Assembly (NCBI GenBank): GCA_036426205.1
Contig: CM071574.1
Span: 16,024,698-16,088,697 of the forward strand
DNA from: Ascaphus truei
Taxonomy: Eukaryota; Chordata; Amphibia; Anura; Ascaphidae
Reading direction: 5' to 3'
Length of the DNA stretch: 64,000 bases
This document shows, piece after piece, positions 21,143-34,232 of the stretch; position 1 is the first letter of the stretch, and each line of letters starts with the position of its first letter. Both the position numbers and the translations under genes were made by a program. The notes below the pieces were generated by a model. It saw only the letters and a program-made list of their open reading frames with translations, was not told where the DNA came from and searched no databases.

Positions 21143-23836
21143 GTATACATGGCTGTGCACAGTCTCTCCTAACTTTTCAGGGTTCATGCAGGCTGGGCGT
21201 AGATATGCAGATAGAATAAGGATGAGCGCCAGGAACATTTCCAGTACAAACAAAAGCTTTATTCACAGCCGTTTACAATGCTCGCCAAAGAACACTGGTG
21301 TCAAACAATATGGTTACTCTGTGCTTCTTCCCCTGGTAGCGCTCACTCTTACGCTGGGGAGGTACTTCTGCTTGTTTCCCTTAGTATTGGGTAGATTGGG
21401 AATCTTCTGCATCACTTCAATAATGCCCTATCTTAGGTGGACCCTTGTTGGGGGCACACAGTATTCTCTGGGATCATTATCCCGTTTCAGAGGACGGCAT
21501 TTTTAGTTTATATTTGTCGGATCTGGAGTTTACTGAGGATCTTCCGGTGGGTCTGATCCAATTATACTCTGGAGCTTCTCCTCTGAGAACCTGCTTCCTC
21601 CTCTTCCTGCATGAAAACAATCACGGGCCTTTAATACACGCACTAAATTTATAGGGCATGTTTCTTAACTGAAAACAATAAATGGTGACAGAACATCCTT
21701 AAAGCTGCAGTTCAAGCTGCCGTTTTTTTTTTAAGTGTTATTTTTTTTACTTCAATAGTTAAATGTGTGTAATACCAACTTACCTTCTGAAGATCAAAGC
21801 TGCAGGTCAATCCGTTCTCGTTTGATTGATCAGTGAAGATTGGTGACGTCATTACGAGTTGGTATCTGCTAAACGCCCCCTGTTTCAGTGTGAGTGAAAT
21901 GCTCATGAATATTCATGAGCCTCCCAGTGACGCGTGCTCGCTCCCGATCTGGCGCTGTGTGGTGTCCCCCTTCTGCCCCGATCCCCGTGGCTGCCTGCCC
22001 AGGACGGGAGATGGGGGGGGGGAATGGAGGCCGCCAGGGGGGGGGGGAGCGGGTGAACAGTGTGTCCCCCTTCTGCCCCAGTTCCCGTGGCTGGCTGCCT
22101 GTGGCGGGAGGTGGTTGGGGGGGGGAGGACCTCGTGGAGCTGGCGCGGGTTGTTAAAAGCAGAGCCCAAAAAGGCAGACCGGAAGGGCGACACCCCGGGT
22201 GGTGGAGTGGTGGCCTTGAGAACAGGGCGTCACCCGCAGATCGGCGAGCCGACAGACGGAGTCCCGCCAACCAGGACCTGATTAGGAGACGGGAGGAGAC
22301 GCCTATACCCTGGGGGTGGGTAAGCCAGAAGCCCTATTACTTAATTGTTGCACAGACGGCGAAGCTGAAGGGAGAGCCAGGCCACGAGCGCACGTGGAGT
22401 GGCGGATACTTCCGGCACCGGCGACGGCGGAGCAACCGGAGTGTCGTGGGAAGAAGAGATCCCGCATGGGGGCCCACGCAAGATGGCGATGCTTCGGTTC
22501 CGGGGAAGGACATCCCTTCGTGGTGGGACGGCGGAACCCATGGGAAGACGCAGAGACGCTTCGGCGATTGGGGGAAGGTTCCCAATCACCTCAACGGCTC
22601 AGAAGCTGGAGACGGGCGATCTGAGGACTGAGGAGGGTGAGGTATCATCCTTTGAAATATCCACGGACAGCCGGGAACGGGTCGCAGCCCCGTGGCAATC
22701 GCTACCCCGTCCGTATGCCCAACCCCATGCCCTAGCTAAAACCCCTAACCCTGTCACACGGTCCCCGGGTTCCCCGCCTAGCCTGGAATCAAGTGGACAT
22801 ACCATCAGAAGAGGAGGTGAGTGAGACGGACTGGGGAAAGACAGCGCAGTGGCGCTACGGAAGGTATCTCCAGGGGAGGGGGAGAGGGGCAAGGCCGCAG
22901 TGGCGGGGTTGCCCCCTGCAGTTGGCGCCGGTTAAAAAAGGCCCGGGGTGTCTAGGTGGTCTGTACCGCGATATCTGAGCGGTCATCAGGGGTATTTTCC
23001 TATGGACGATGATAGGGAGTCAGGGGGTTGGGTTAAACAGGTTTCGGGAGAGACAACCGGTGGTGGGCCCCACTATTTGAGGGTACTCGGCCTGGATGGA
23101 CCGCACTCGGTTCCTCATCGGCGAGAGGGATGTAGTGGACATTGGGGGCGGTGGGAGAGGTTTACCCGCAAACAGAGGGACAGGGAATTGCAGGAGCGCT
23201 GGCTTCAAATAGAGCATAGGGAGATAGAACCTATGGGTCCAGCATCTGGTCAGACCCCGTGGACCCTGACGAACCCCTATCATGGGTGTACTGGAGGCAG
23301 GTAAGGCGACCTGACTAGGATCGTAGGGCGAAAGGGCTATAATGGCTCGTTACAAGTCATCCCACGGGTTGGAGTACCCGTATGTCCCTAGCATTAATGG
23401 ACGAAATAGAGGAGAACCGGATAGGTGGCTCCGGGAAAATATTGAGATGCACTAGTCAGTAAGGGGAGTATGTGTGGTGGGAAAGAGCCGAGGAGCGGTA
23501 GAGCACCTAATCCGCATATGGGCAATTGGGAGAATATCCACAAACAACAAGGTAACATATAGGCCTGAGAGGGGATTACCACGGCATATTATCTTTACCG
23601 TTCTAGATATGGGGGTAGGAAGTAAGAAACCGGACCCTATCACTATTTTTTAGGTGTTACTGTGCATCACGCGGGTATGTGGTGTGTGGGGGCGGGCTTG
23701 GCGGATGACGTATTCAGTGTACGCATTATGAGGAAATTTGTGTGATGTTAATTATGTTTTCCGTTACAGTGCTTCCTGGAAAGAGGTATACAAATTTAGG
23801 TCCCAGCGAGGACGATGGGATCACCAGGGGGGATAT

Positions 23837-24695
23837 GTAGCGGTCATGTAAAATGCCTACAGTCATCTCTTTGCTGGCAGCAAGGCCTGGTAAGTGTGGG
23901 CATGCCAGCCGTAATCATGGAGGTTTTCCCTCACACCCTGGTGGGGTGCCCGGTATGGATGGGACTGGTCACATGCTCTGACTCCATGGTTAGTGATGTC
24001 AGAGGTGTGTCAGCCTCAGAAGTTACATAAGGCACAGCACTGTGTCTAAAAGTTAGTTGCTGGAAAGTACTAGTTCAAGGCTAGTGCTGGATGAAAGTAC
24101 TAGTTCACGATAGTTGCTGGAAGTACTAGTTCAAGGCTAGTTGCTGGAAAGTTCTTGCAAGGTTCAGGAAGGAGTTCAGTTCTGCAGAGTTAGTTATGTT
24201 TATAGTAATCCATGGGAGACTGTGTCCAGGGACCTGGACAGGCAGAGTGATTCCTGCGGGAATAGGAATCCCTCATCTAGGTGATACCTTATCAAAGGGG
24301 AGCACGGGCGAGATGACGGTAAATACACCCATTGTGGAGGCGACTATGCCCACCGTGACAATAAAGAGGGAGCTGATCAGAGAAAACCCTGTGTGTGAGA
24401 GTCCAATGATTACACAGGGAGGTTGCACCACCGAGGAGTTCCTCGTCAGGCTCATCCCCATGCGGACGCAGGGACCCTGGTGAGGGGAGGCGCTGCACTG
24501 GACTAGGTGAGGATCAGCACACTACCTCAGCTGCTGGTCTGGACGGGTCCTCCCCACACACCATATGCGGAGACTCAGGAGTCCTGTAGCCAACAGGTGC
24601 ACCACACGACACTACCCAACGATAATGGGGGCCGGTTAGACCACAGGGGCCAAGTGAGATTGGTGGGTCAGGCCGAGGCAGAAATACCGTTAAAT
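23837..24695 (+). repeat. Element A 3' LTR, second tandem copy
   Basis: Begins TGTAGCGGTC and ends near CCGTTA. It has the same 28-bp tandem units with indels and is preceded by the purine-rich tract. The flank after it equals that at 15859. Confidence 0.8.
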
Positions 24696-25699
24696 ATCAT
24701 ATCACCACAGGTGTTAGATATTGAACTAGGACTCCAAAGTATTTCTTAGATCAATTAACTCTTGTATAATATTGTACTGAATCAGAATATTCAATAATAA
24801 TACTCCCCCACCCCCCCTTATAACCCTCCCAGGGCAACTACACATATCAGTAAACTAGGTTTTTTGTTAATAATCAAAGGTTTACTAACTGTTAACAATC
24901 TGCACTGGAGACTAAAATACTGGCGACACTGATATTATTTGTATGATATATTTGTATGTTAATTAATTTTGTTCAAATAAACACTACCTATTAACTTGTT
25001 ATTATGCTTTTCTTGTGTGTGGTTGGAAATGTCTGTAGGGCAATACCGGGTGGAGCTTACAATAAAGCTAATATAATGAATTCCCTTCATATTTACCTAT
25101 ATAAGTTATAAAGACAATATTGTTCTAAAAACCATTATATAGTCCTTAATCATCAATTAATCTCTATATGTGCTCTTAGTCTTAGAGTCACTGGGATATT
25201 TTGATGGTGTAGCAATTATGTGGCGTGAGTTTTCCTGCGTCCATAGCCATAAATAGATTGTAAGGCTCTTTGGGGAGCGGTTACTCCTTTTCCTAAAATA
25301 TCACTTTAATGTTGAAGTAATTCTTTCCATAGGTGTTATTTGTATATTGTTTTATTTTATGATTTATGTCACGTGTATTACTGCTATGAAGCGCTATGTA
25401 ATTAATGGCACTAGTAAATAGAGATATACATACAGTACAACATACATACTTTTGACTATGTTGTACATGTTAAAATCAATTTGGAGCTCACATCCCAATG
25501 TAATTGGTGTTGAGAAGCAATGACACCTGACTATTAACAGTATAAACTATAAAAGTATAAATGTGCTGAAATATGAATACAACCATGACCACACTTTTAA
25601 GAGATTTGTGAAACGTTATCTCCACAGGACATAAACAAACCAACTAAATATATATAAAATATATATATATATATATATAATGTATATATATATATTATA

Positions 25700-26526
25700 T
25701 GTAACGGCTGGACCCCCTTTGTCTGACCCACACAATCTCACATTGGCCCGTGTGGGTCTAACCGGTCCCCATTACAAGGTCGTGTGTGGTGGTGCACCTG
25801 CTATAACAGGACTCCTGAGTCTCCCGTGTGTGTTATAGAGGATGGAGCAGGACAGGTGCTGAGGTAGTGTACGAGTCCAACTTACTTCATGTGCAGCGCC
25901 TCCACCTCATCAGGATCTATGCTTCCGCAGGGAGATGGTCTGGTGAGGAACTCCTTCTCGGTGTGTGACTGCCACGCAGAGGAATCTCACACTCACACAG
26001 CGGGGGTTATCTTTGAACATGCATCTTTATTGTGGTTTGGGATGTAGGGACTGCCCCATGCAGCTGCCGGCTCTAGCCGCACATCTCGTCGTGCTGTCCC
26101 TTGCCAGGTTACGCCCTCCGTATTGAAGTGGGACCACTTCTCCTAGGGATATCACCCCTGCGCCAGGGTCCCTGGACACAGTGTGGCTTGACAGACTTGA
26201 TTGGTCACTGCTACGCTAGTTACAGCACTAGGGTCACAAAGTATTCCTCCAATCCTTATGCAGGAGCATACATTTACCAGTGCTTCACGCAAACTGCTGG
26301 CCAACAAACAACTAACGACAGTGCTGTGCCCTTTATACCTCAGGGGGCAGGCGCATCTCTGATGTCACTATCCAGGGACTCAGAGCATACAGCCACTCCC
26401 TTCCTTACAGGGCACCACACCAGGGTGTGAGGGAAAACCTCCATTTACTAATGTTGGCAGGCCTGTACTTACCAGGGGACTTACTGCCAACAGGGAAGAT
26501 GTCGCAGTCATATTATGCATGGCTAC
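25700..26526 (-). repeat. Element B LTR, second tandem copy
   Basis: Starts TGTAACGG after a TA run and ends GGCTACA, then the same 'tactccccctggttaatacc' as at 17728. Confidence 0.8.
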
Positions 26527-27226
26527 ATACTCCCCCTGGTTAATACCCACCGACCCGGCTGGGACCTAAATTGGTGTACCTTGCGCCAGGAAACACTGCA
26601 AAAGAACACACAAATAACATGGCAAACATTTCACATTGTCATAATAATGTAAACACATCTCACTCACTGACCAGACAGGGAGCGCTAAAGAAACAGCAGA
26701 CCACTATAATCTGGGACTCAAAATAATGTCCGTTCTTCGGAGCTAGGTTCTATAGACGCCTCTATTGACTCCTCATCAGGCCCACCCGAAGATACCCCGG
26801 ACGTACCCTCATCAGATCGCACCATTGGCTCTACTCTGTGACCAGTGTCCGCCTCCAAAACTCAGCTCACTATAACTCTCGCTGACCATCGACCCACGTC
26901 GAGAAATCCTCCCTCCACCCTCCGATCCATCATCGGACGTTCCCAGTCCAGGCTTCCAGTCCGTTCTTGGATGGACCCGGGAATCCCTGACGCCCCCAAA
27001 CTAGAAGGGGACCCAAAAGAAGGGGTGACGAGGACAGGGGCTTTAACTATGGCCTTGGGGTAATTTTAGGAGTGGACGGGGTTGAGGGACGGGACCGAAC
27101 GGTAGGTATTGACAGGGTTTACGACCTGCTCTCCAGCAATACCTGGTAACTACTGTTGGCAGGCCTGTACTTACCAGGACTTACTGCCAACAGGGAAGAT
27201 GTACGCAGTCATTATTATGCAATGGC

Positions 27227-27309
<83 letters not shown>

Positions 27310-28269
27310 TATATATATATATGTATGTATGTATGTATATGTATTATGTATATATGTATATATATATATATTAATATATTATATGATGTATGTATTATAT
27401 ATATATATACACACACACACATGGTATACATGGCTGTGCACAGTTCTCTAACTTTTCAGGGTTCATGCAGGCTGGGCGTAGATATGCAGATAGATAAGGA
27501 TGAGCGCCAGGAACATTTCCAGTACAAACAAAAGCTTTATTCACAGCCGTTTACAATGCTCGCCAAAGAACACTGGGTCAAACAATATGGTTACTCTGTG
27601 CTTCTTCCCCTGGTAGCGCTCACTCTTACGCTGGGGAGGTACTTCTGCTTGTTTCCCTTAGTATTGGGTAGATGGGAATCTTCTGCATCACTTCAATAAT
27701 GCCTATTTAGGGGACCCTTGTTGGGGGCACACAGTATTTCTGGGATCATTATGCCGTTTCAGAGGACGGCATTTTTAGTTTATATTGTCGGATCTGGAGT
27801 TTACTGAGGATCTTCCGGTGGGTCTGATCCAATTATACTCTGAGCTCTCCTCTGAGAACCTGCTCCTCCTCTTCTGCATGAAAACAATCACGGGCCTTTA
27901 ATACACGCACTAAATTTATGGCATGTTTCTTAACTGAAAAACAATATAAATGGTGACAGAAATCCTTAAAGCTGCAGTTCAAGCTGCCGTTTTTTTTTAA
28001 GTGTTATTTTTTTTACTTCAATAGTTAAATGTGTGTAATACACCAACTTACCTTCTGAAGATCAAAGCTGCAGGTCAATCCGTTCTCGTTTGATTGATCA
28101 GTGAAGATTGGTGACGTCATTAGAGTTGGTATCTGCTAAACGCCCCTGTTTCAGGGTGAGTGAAATGCTCATGAATATTCATGAGCCTCCCAGTGACGCG
28201 TGCTCGCTCCCGATCTGGCGCTGTTGTGTGGTGTCCCCTTCTGCCCCGACCCCGTGGCTGCCTGCCCAG

Positions 28270-28720
28270 GAGGGAGATGGGGGGGGGGGGGGGGGGATGT
28301 GCGGCCGCCGGGGGGGGGGGGGGAGGGGGGGGGAGAGGGGGTGACAGTGTGTCCCCCCTTCTGCCCCAGTTCCCGTGGCTGGCTGCCTGTGGGGGAGGGG
28401 TTGGGGGGGGGGGGGTGCGACACGGGGGGGGAAGCGGGGGGGAGGGGGGGGGAGAGGGGGGGGGAAGAGGGGTGAGCGTCGTGGGCGCGGTGTGTACCCC
28501 TCTGCCAGGTTAACAGTGGCTTTGGCCTGCCTGCCCGGGGGGGGGGGGGGGAGCGGAGCAGTGGTGGGACCGGGGTGACATCTGTCACTGCCTACTCCAC
28601 TGTGAGTGTGTGTGTGTATGTATGAGAGAGAGAGAGTGAGTGAGTGAGTGAGTGTATGAGAGTATGTATGGGAGAGAGTGTGTATGGGAGAGAAAGAGTG
28701 TGTGTGTGTAGGACACCACA
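28270..28720. repeat. G-rich runs, then GT/GA microsatellite
   Basis: Many G10-G18 runs up to about 28550, followed by GTGT, GAGA and GTGA repeats. Open frames across it are low complexity. Strongly G-quadruplex prone and hard to sequence. Confidence 0.85.
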
Positions 28721-28764
28721 AGTACCCAGTCACCCACCCACCCTCTCTGTCACCCATCCTCACC

Positions 28765-28928
28765 CAGTAACTCCAGTCCTCAAGGGCCAACAACAGGTCA
28801 GATTTTAATGATATCCCTGCTTCAGCACAGGTGGCTCAATTAGTGGCTCAGTCAAAGACTGTACTGAAGCAGGGATATCCTTAAAACCTGACCTGTTGGT
28901 GGCCCTTGAGGACTGGAGTTCATCACTG
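28765..28928. mobile_element. hAT-type palindromic MITE
   Basis: Inverted arms 'aactccagtcctcaagggcc' and 'ggcccttgaggactggagtt' with terminal CAGT/CACTG. Same family as 1151, 36430, 37090, 39868, 47184 and 57740. Confidence 0.75.
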
Positions 28929-29310
28929 GCAGATATACTCTGACTTTGAGTATACTGGTATTCCAAATGATAATACAGTTTGAAACTTGGCTGTTTTTAA
29001 GGTAAATGAGGTTGGGAGTGTGATTATCGGACGGAGTGCGAGGAGTGGTGGGCCAAGAGGTAAGGAATGGAGGAGTGAGTGGAGGGGTAGGAGAGCAGTA
29101 GGGAGGGTTTAGTGCTCAGTGCAGGGTAGGAGGAGAGGGGGAGCAGGAGAGAGGAACAGGGCAGAGGGGCGTTGGTGGAGCATGCAGGGAGCCAGGGAAC
29201 AGCATGAAGGCCCAGCCCAATTGTACAACATTTGATGTAGCAGAGGCAGAAGCTGCAAAATTTAAAGTTGACCTGCTATGATCTCAATCTTGGGAAAATG
29301 GCCTCAAAAA

Positions 29311-30016
29311 CATCTGTAGCATATGTACCCGCACCCTCTAGGACATACGTGTTGCAGCTACAGGTGTTGTGGTGCGGCATACCTGTGAGGGTTCAGGAGA
29401 GCTGAGTTGTCTGCGGTGATATGGAGACCAGGACAGGCTTTTGATGTCATCTGATGTTCTGAACTCAGGGTTCAGCGCCTCCAGCTTCATTAGGCTCTAA
29501 GGATCTTAGAGGCAGTCCCCTCTGAAGCACTCTCATACACCATGCTCACAGACTAAATTCAGGCAGGTGTAAAATAGGAACAAAGGCTTTATTGCAGTCA
29601 CTGCAGCCGATGGTATTACAGCGGTTGCAGGGTCATCAGAGGATCCCAGGCCTGTAGATGGTGCTGGCACTCCTTGTGTGAAGCCTTAGATATTGCTGAG
29701 CCAGCCAGCCAGCAAGCCAGCCAGCCATGAGGACCTGGCTGGCCTCTCTCTCCCACAGGGAGAAGAGACAGGCCCCACACCTCCACTCGGTTGGAAGAGA
29801 ACTGACTAAATTTGGTACTTCCCCTCTGAGGAACCAAAAGGGGAGGGCTCAAGGACAGGGTCCCCGAGTCACCACCACCATTGCTGTCACTCAGAGAGGA
29901 GCATGAGGTAGGTCAATCACCCACAGAATAGCCTGTCACAACCTAGACTGCTAAGGACCCTAAGTGAAAGGGGGGGAGAGGAAGAGAGGCAGGGTGGACT
30001 AACCATGTTACACATC
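29311..30016. mobile_element. Solo LTR with 4-bp target duplication
   Basis: LTR at 29315-30012, beginning TGTAGCATAT and ending CATGTTACA, flanked by CATC on both sides (29311-29314 and 30013-30016). It contains a CCAG/CCAGC short repeat near 29700. Not obviously of the A/B family. Confidence 0.6.
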
Positions 30017-30030
30017 AATGGCCATCAAAA

Positions 30031-30240
30031 AATCGCAAGTGGAAGGATATTGTGATGCAGTTATCAGCGTTGGCATTGTATCAAGAACAGTGCAACACTG
30101 CAAAAAAAAGATATTCAGATACCAAGAGAAATTATCAAGAGAAAATGGCCCAAGAAGCTGCATATAGAAGGACAGGTGGCGGACCTCCGATTAGTGTTCT
30201 ATACACAGTATATGAAAATCATTTGAAGACTGTCATGCAC
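30031..30240 (+). pseudogene. Myb/SANT-like domain remnant (NAIF1/MSANTD-Harbinger type)
   Basis: The frame through KWKDIV, then LSALAL, QCNTAKKRYSDTKRN, KMAQEAAYRRTGGGPP resembles the Myb/SANT-like domain of Harbinger-associated and NAIF1/MSANTD proteins. The W-K-D start, the KRYSDxKR helix and a terminal TGGGPP are the marks. It has no start or 5' part in frame here, and a solo LTR lies immediately upstream, so it is probably a transposon-derived fragment. The family is assigned by pattern only. Confidence 0.5.
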
Positions 30241-31789
30241 CCGGACATAGGCATACCAGGGAGTCAGAGACACGAGCCGAGCAATGGTTCGCAAGGGGCT
30301 AATAGCATGTGCTGGGCCCCACGCTGTGTTGCCACAGGGATACTGACATCACGGGAGTATATAGGATAGGCAGCGAGGGAGAGGAGCCTCAGGGAGTATA
30401 AATAGGGATTATGTTCATGAAGTGATAGAAGAGATCAGGCACCCCCTTATTTGTTATGTTACAGATAGGGAGAGTGCCCTTTTAGTAAGGATCACAATTA
30501 TATGGCCAACGGAAACAGACAGGTACCACAAGGGTTGTCAAGTGGCTTCTCCAAAAATACTGGACACAATGGTGAAAAGTGTGAGACGCACACATGCTCG
30601 AGAGACAAACAAACACCTCTCTCTCCGCTCTCCACTCCATGCTGTTTCCCTTTCTCATTAGCCCCATCCTCAGGCTTCCAACACCTCCTCCTGATTAGCT
30701 GTATTACCCAGCAGAAGCCAATCAGGATGGAGGAAGCTGCCCAGTCCCCTAGCAACAGCCCTGCTCGTGGGAAATCCCACAGACCCCAAGCCGGTCAGGT
30801 CACTATGTCCAGAGAGGTAATACCAGGCACATACATGTCCAGTATTACCTCTAATCTTTTACTGGACAGTGTGTCCAAATACAGGACAGTCCGGTTCAAT
30901 ACTGGACACCTGGCAACCCTACAACCAGTGCGGTGTGTCATCACAGGCTCCGCCCACCTGGTGCTATGACAACTTTTGCGTCATCACGCTACTGCCAACC
31001 CAGGATTTGACTGCAAAAAAATCCGGTCAGGCCTGGCCCCCAGTGTGAATAGACAGCCAGACTCTTTTTCATGGCTCCGTGTGTGACTGCTACACTCTTT
31101 AGGGAGACCGTGGGGAGTCAGTAAAAAGACGCATGTTGCAAGGGGGGGGGGGGGGGGTGGAGAAGCCAGGTGAGTTGACAGGTTTGCCTTGATTTTCAAT
31201 GGAGTTTACAGTGCATTAGACTCCTTGAAGTAGTAATTTATTTATAATATCGCTGCTGGAGAACCAGGTTTGAATACCAGCGCAAGCAACTTGTGGTCTT
31301 GGACAAATCATATCACCCTTTCTATTTTATCATAATTCATCCCTGTGTCTCAGGTATCAAAATTAGATTGCAAGCTCTACTGGTCAAGGGATCTTGTGTC
31401 TGAATAGTTCTATGTACAGCACTGTCTACAGTCTACACTACAGCACTATAGGTGAAAAATATAATGAGTAGTGAAGGTTATTGTAAGGAAAGCAGGTGCT
31501 GTAATCATAATAAAACAGGATGTTTTTCTATGTAAACCACAATACATCCGTTTTCAATGAATATTCCAACATTAATCCTAATAATTTCATAACCTGAATA
31601 TGGAATTCCTTGTTTCTCTTTAAAAAAAAAAGTGCCTGAACTTATTTCCTACTGGTTTGCCCACAAAAATAGCCCTGAATTTTATTAGCTGTGGGTCTCA
31701 CTAAATAGTAGCACAATGATGACCTGAGTGCAGGTGAGTAAGGGACCATTGAATGTGTGGGCTCATTGGCCTCAGTTGAGTCACACTCT
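30241..31789. other. Intergenic, repeats; no gene seen
   Basis: A GC-rich LTR-like stretch around 30230-30470, a G-run at 31142-31157 and a SINE at about 31240-31460 (degenerate 'ttgtggtcttggacaaatca' and 'attgcaagctctactgg'). No supported coding frame. Confidence 0.5.
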
Positions 31790-31960
31790 CAGGCCGCGCT
31801 TACAGTGCCGGCGACGCGGTCGCAGCAAAACAAATGTATTGCCGCCGTCGCGTGCGCTTATAGTAGAAGCGGCGCCACGGCTTGGTTGCGATCGCTGGGT
31901 CAATTTGATTTTTCCAGCAACCGCAGCGTGACTCCACCGTCGGCACTATAAGCGCAGTCT
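31790..31960. mobile_element. Inverted-repeat MITE
   Basis: Ends CAGGCCGCGCTTACAGTGCC and the inverted GGCACTATAAGCGCAGTCT. CpG-rich centre. No target duplication could be read. Confidence 0.65.
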
Positions 31961-32214
31961 AAACAAGTTAGATTTTATTTGGTTAAAAATGTTATTTTTG
32001 TGGTACAAAAAGGTAAATAAACTAAACAAATGTTATTAATTAATTTGTAGCACAAACAGCTCTCAGGGTATGTGTATGAAAGCACATATGGTGCAATTCC
32101 CTCTTTAATATATGTTATTTTATGCAGTGTTTGATCTTGATGGTGATAGCCCCAAAGTCTGCACACTGCACTGCTACAATAGGGGGTTGGAAACGGCAGG
32201 GAGCTCATCTGGCA

Positions 32215-32640
32215 CTCGGCGCTCTCCCTCCATCAATGAGCTCGGGTTCGATTAGCCGTCCCGCGCTGCTACCCAATCTGGCGCCATTTTAGACGCGGGA
32301 GATGGAGGGGGAGGGGCCTGCGGAGCGCGGGTAAATCAGGAGGCTGCAGGCAGTGGTAGGGGAGGCAGGCGCTCCGGGGAAACAAGCGGGTCACACGGAG
32401 CTCAGGGCCTGCCCGCAGCCGAATTCGTCTGGGTGTATGGAAACGGTGAGGTTGGCCGAGGTCACGGGGGAGGGCGATCACGCAGGGACGGGCGCCCCCC
32501 CCGTGTGGATATAAGCTGCGACATTAACCGCCATGCGCGCGGAGGCGACCTGACCCCTCTGTGTGCGTGGCGCGTGTCATATCACGTACGTGTGATCAGG
32601 CTTGTAGAAATCAGGAGGTCCCGTAGACTTGAGTGTCACT
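32215..32640 (+). promoter_or_regulatory. RIF1: CpG-rich block, likely RIF1 promoter and first exon
   Basis: The only long CpG-rich, non-repetitive stretch upstream of RIF1, on the right side and strand for its promoter. It contains CTGGCGCCATTTTAGACGCG, which combines E2F-like GGCGCC and YY1-like GCCATTTT cores, as is common in housekeeping and S-phase genes. Good splice donors occur at 32331 (GTAAAT) and 32446 (GTGAGG). An ATG at 32302 followed by that first donor would enter the 36944 exon in frame, but the short peptide does not resemble the known N-terminus. Confidence 0.55.
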
Positions 32641-32717
32641 CATAAGTGTGTCAGTGTGTCTGTGCGGTGACTCAGCCACTTGTCCTGGCAGAGGGGCCTG
32701 AGTGAGTGTGCAGCGAT

Positions 32718-32848
32718 GCATAGTAGGAGGGGGTCAATGTGGATTTAGGAGGGGTCAATGTGGATTTAGGAGGGGTCCATTGGATTTAGGAGGGGTCCAT
32801 TGGATTTAGGAGGGGTCCATTGGATTTAGGAGGGGTCCATGTGGATCG
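32718..32848. repeat. Minisatellite, about 20-22-bp unit
   Basis: About six tandem units of 'ggatttaggaggggtccatt' (first two are 22 bp with 'caatgt'). It lies just downstream of the CpG-rich block, in RIF1 intron 1. Confidence 0.9.
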
Positions 32849-34190
32849 TTATGTTTTGCTGGGTGTTTACTCTGACTTTGGCTTGTGAGGACACTGCAGA
32901 GGGGATAGTGATGCTGAGGATGTCTTCTCTCTAGCCCTTTTGTATCTAAAGCCCTCTCTCCCGCCTTAACCCATTCTCACTGACTGCCCCACACCTCTGA
33001 AATGCCCTTCCCCTCAATACCTGACTAGTGCTGAGCGGGTGGCGCTTGCCACGGTTACTTGCATATATAGATATATGTACGTCCCCGCTCACGTGGTGTG
33101 CGTGGGCACACTGGCGCTTAAGTAAACAAAAATGTACATTAATGGCGCTCTATAAATAAAGACATACAATACAATACAAAAAAATCTAACTTTCCAGCGT
33201 GCTCAATGCCCCCCGCACGCATGTAAATGCCAGGACACCCGGTGCTCTCAAAGCATGAATGCGCTCAGCACCAGCGGGGACTTGGCCTAACAATTGCTTA
33301 AGGAAGCATATCATGGCTGATCATTAACACCTCATACATAAACCTTGGCCCCTTGCAGACGCACTTACCAGAACACCCTCCTACCATCTCTGTACATTCT
33401 TCCTACCAACACATTAGATTGTAAGCTCTTTGGAGCAGGGACTCCTTTTCCTAAATGTTACTTTTATGTCTGAAGCACTTCTTCCCATTATGTGTTATTT
33501 ATATGGTTGTCACGTGTATTACTACTGTGAAGCGCTATGTACATTAATGGCGCTATATAAAGAAAGACATACATACTGATCTGTGGTCAGGGAATGGGAC
33601 CCTGCACATGGCCTAGTCTCAGACGCACTGCAGTGTGTGGAATGCTTGTAGTTTCCTCCTGTATTAAAGTACAATATAAAGGCTGATGGGCTGTCTATCT
33701 ATATTTTTTTATAAGAACACATTTCCAATATCATTGGTTTGCATTCTCACTCAATGTGTTGATGCTTTTTATACATATTTGATGTCGGCACTGATATTTT
33801 ATTAAATTAATTCTTATTGGAAGTGAGACTAATGTTGCATGCTCTTCTGGCATTCAAGGGTTTAAACAGACACTGTCTTGCAACTGCACATCCTAAGTAT
33901 CTGAGGAACATCAATGTAGATATTACCTGAAAGATTATAAATGGAAGAGAAATTCAACCGCTCACCTATACATATATTAAAGTCCTGTAGATATAGGAAT
34001 TAAAAATGACCTTTGCCAAATGAAACTGTGACACCTGTTGCTACTTTTAAACACTGGTTTTGCTTGTGACAAGTCAAGTGTTCTAAAGTTATTGATGATA
34101 AACTGCATTTTATGTTTGTATACTGTACAGAAATTACATTAATTTAACATTTTATCAATAAATGTAATTTCTGTATACAAGTGTGTCGTG

Positions 34191-34232
<42 letters not shown>

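Larger units (their letters stand above)
22126..28410. repeat. Second tandem copy of about 13250-22125, with a 2.6-kb deletion
   Basis: The order of landmarks matches the first copy: element A interior from the 'gaggacctc.gtg.agctgg' point, the 3' LTR (about 23837-24690), the AT-rich flank and SINE tail, the element B LTR from about 25701, its interior to about 27225, then the microsatellite and flank to the G-run. Bases equivalent to 18435-21028 are missing. The length fits: 8.88 kb minus 2.59 kb gives about 6.28 kb. The copy is peppered with single-base indels, mostly losses, relative to the first. Confidence 0.85.

Noticed and set aside
20931..21506. 191-codon frame with poly-Tyr/Ile
   Set aside because: Runs through a TA microsatellite at the end of an LTR; the Ile-Tyr repeat is the TA run.
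21915..22631. 238-codon frame crossing the duplication junction
   Set aside because: It joins unrelated flank to the element A interior at the tandem junction, and the opening part is G-run flank.
28169..28793. Open frames of 139 and 204 codons on the - strand
   Set aside because: They translate G-run and GT/GA repeats (poly-Pro, poly-Thr/His); not a gene.
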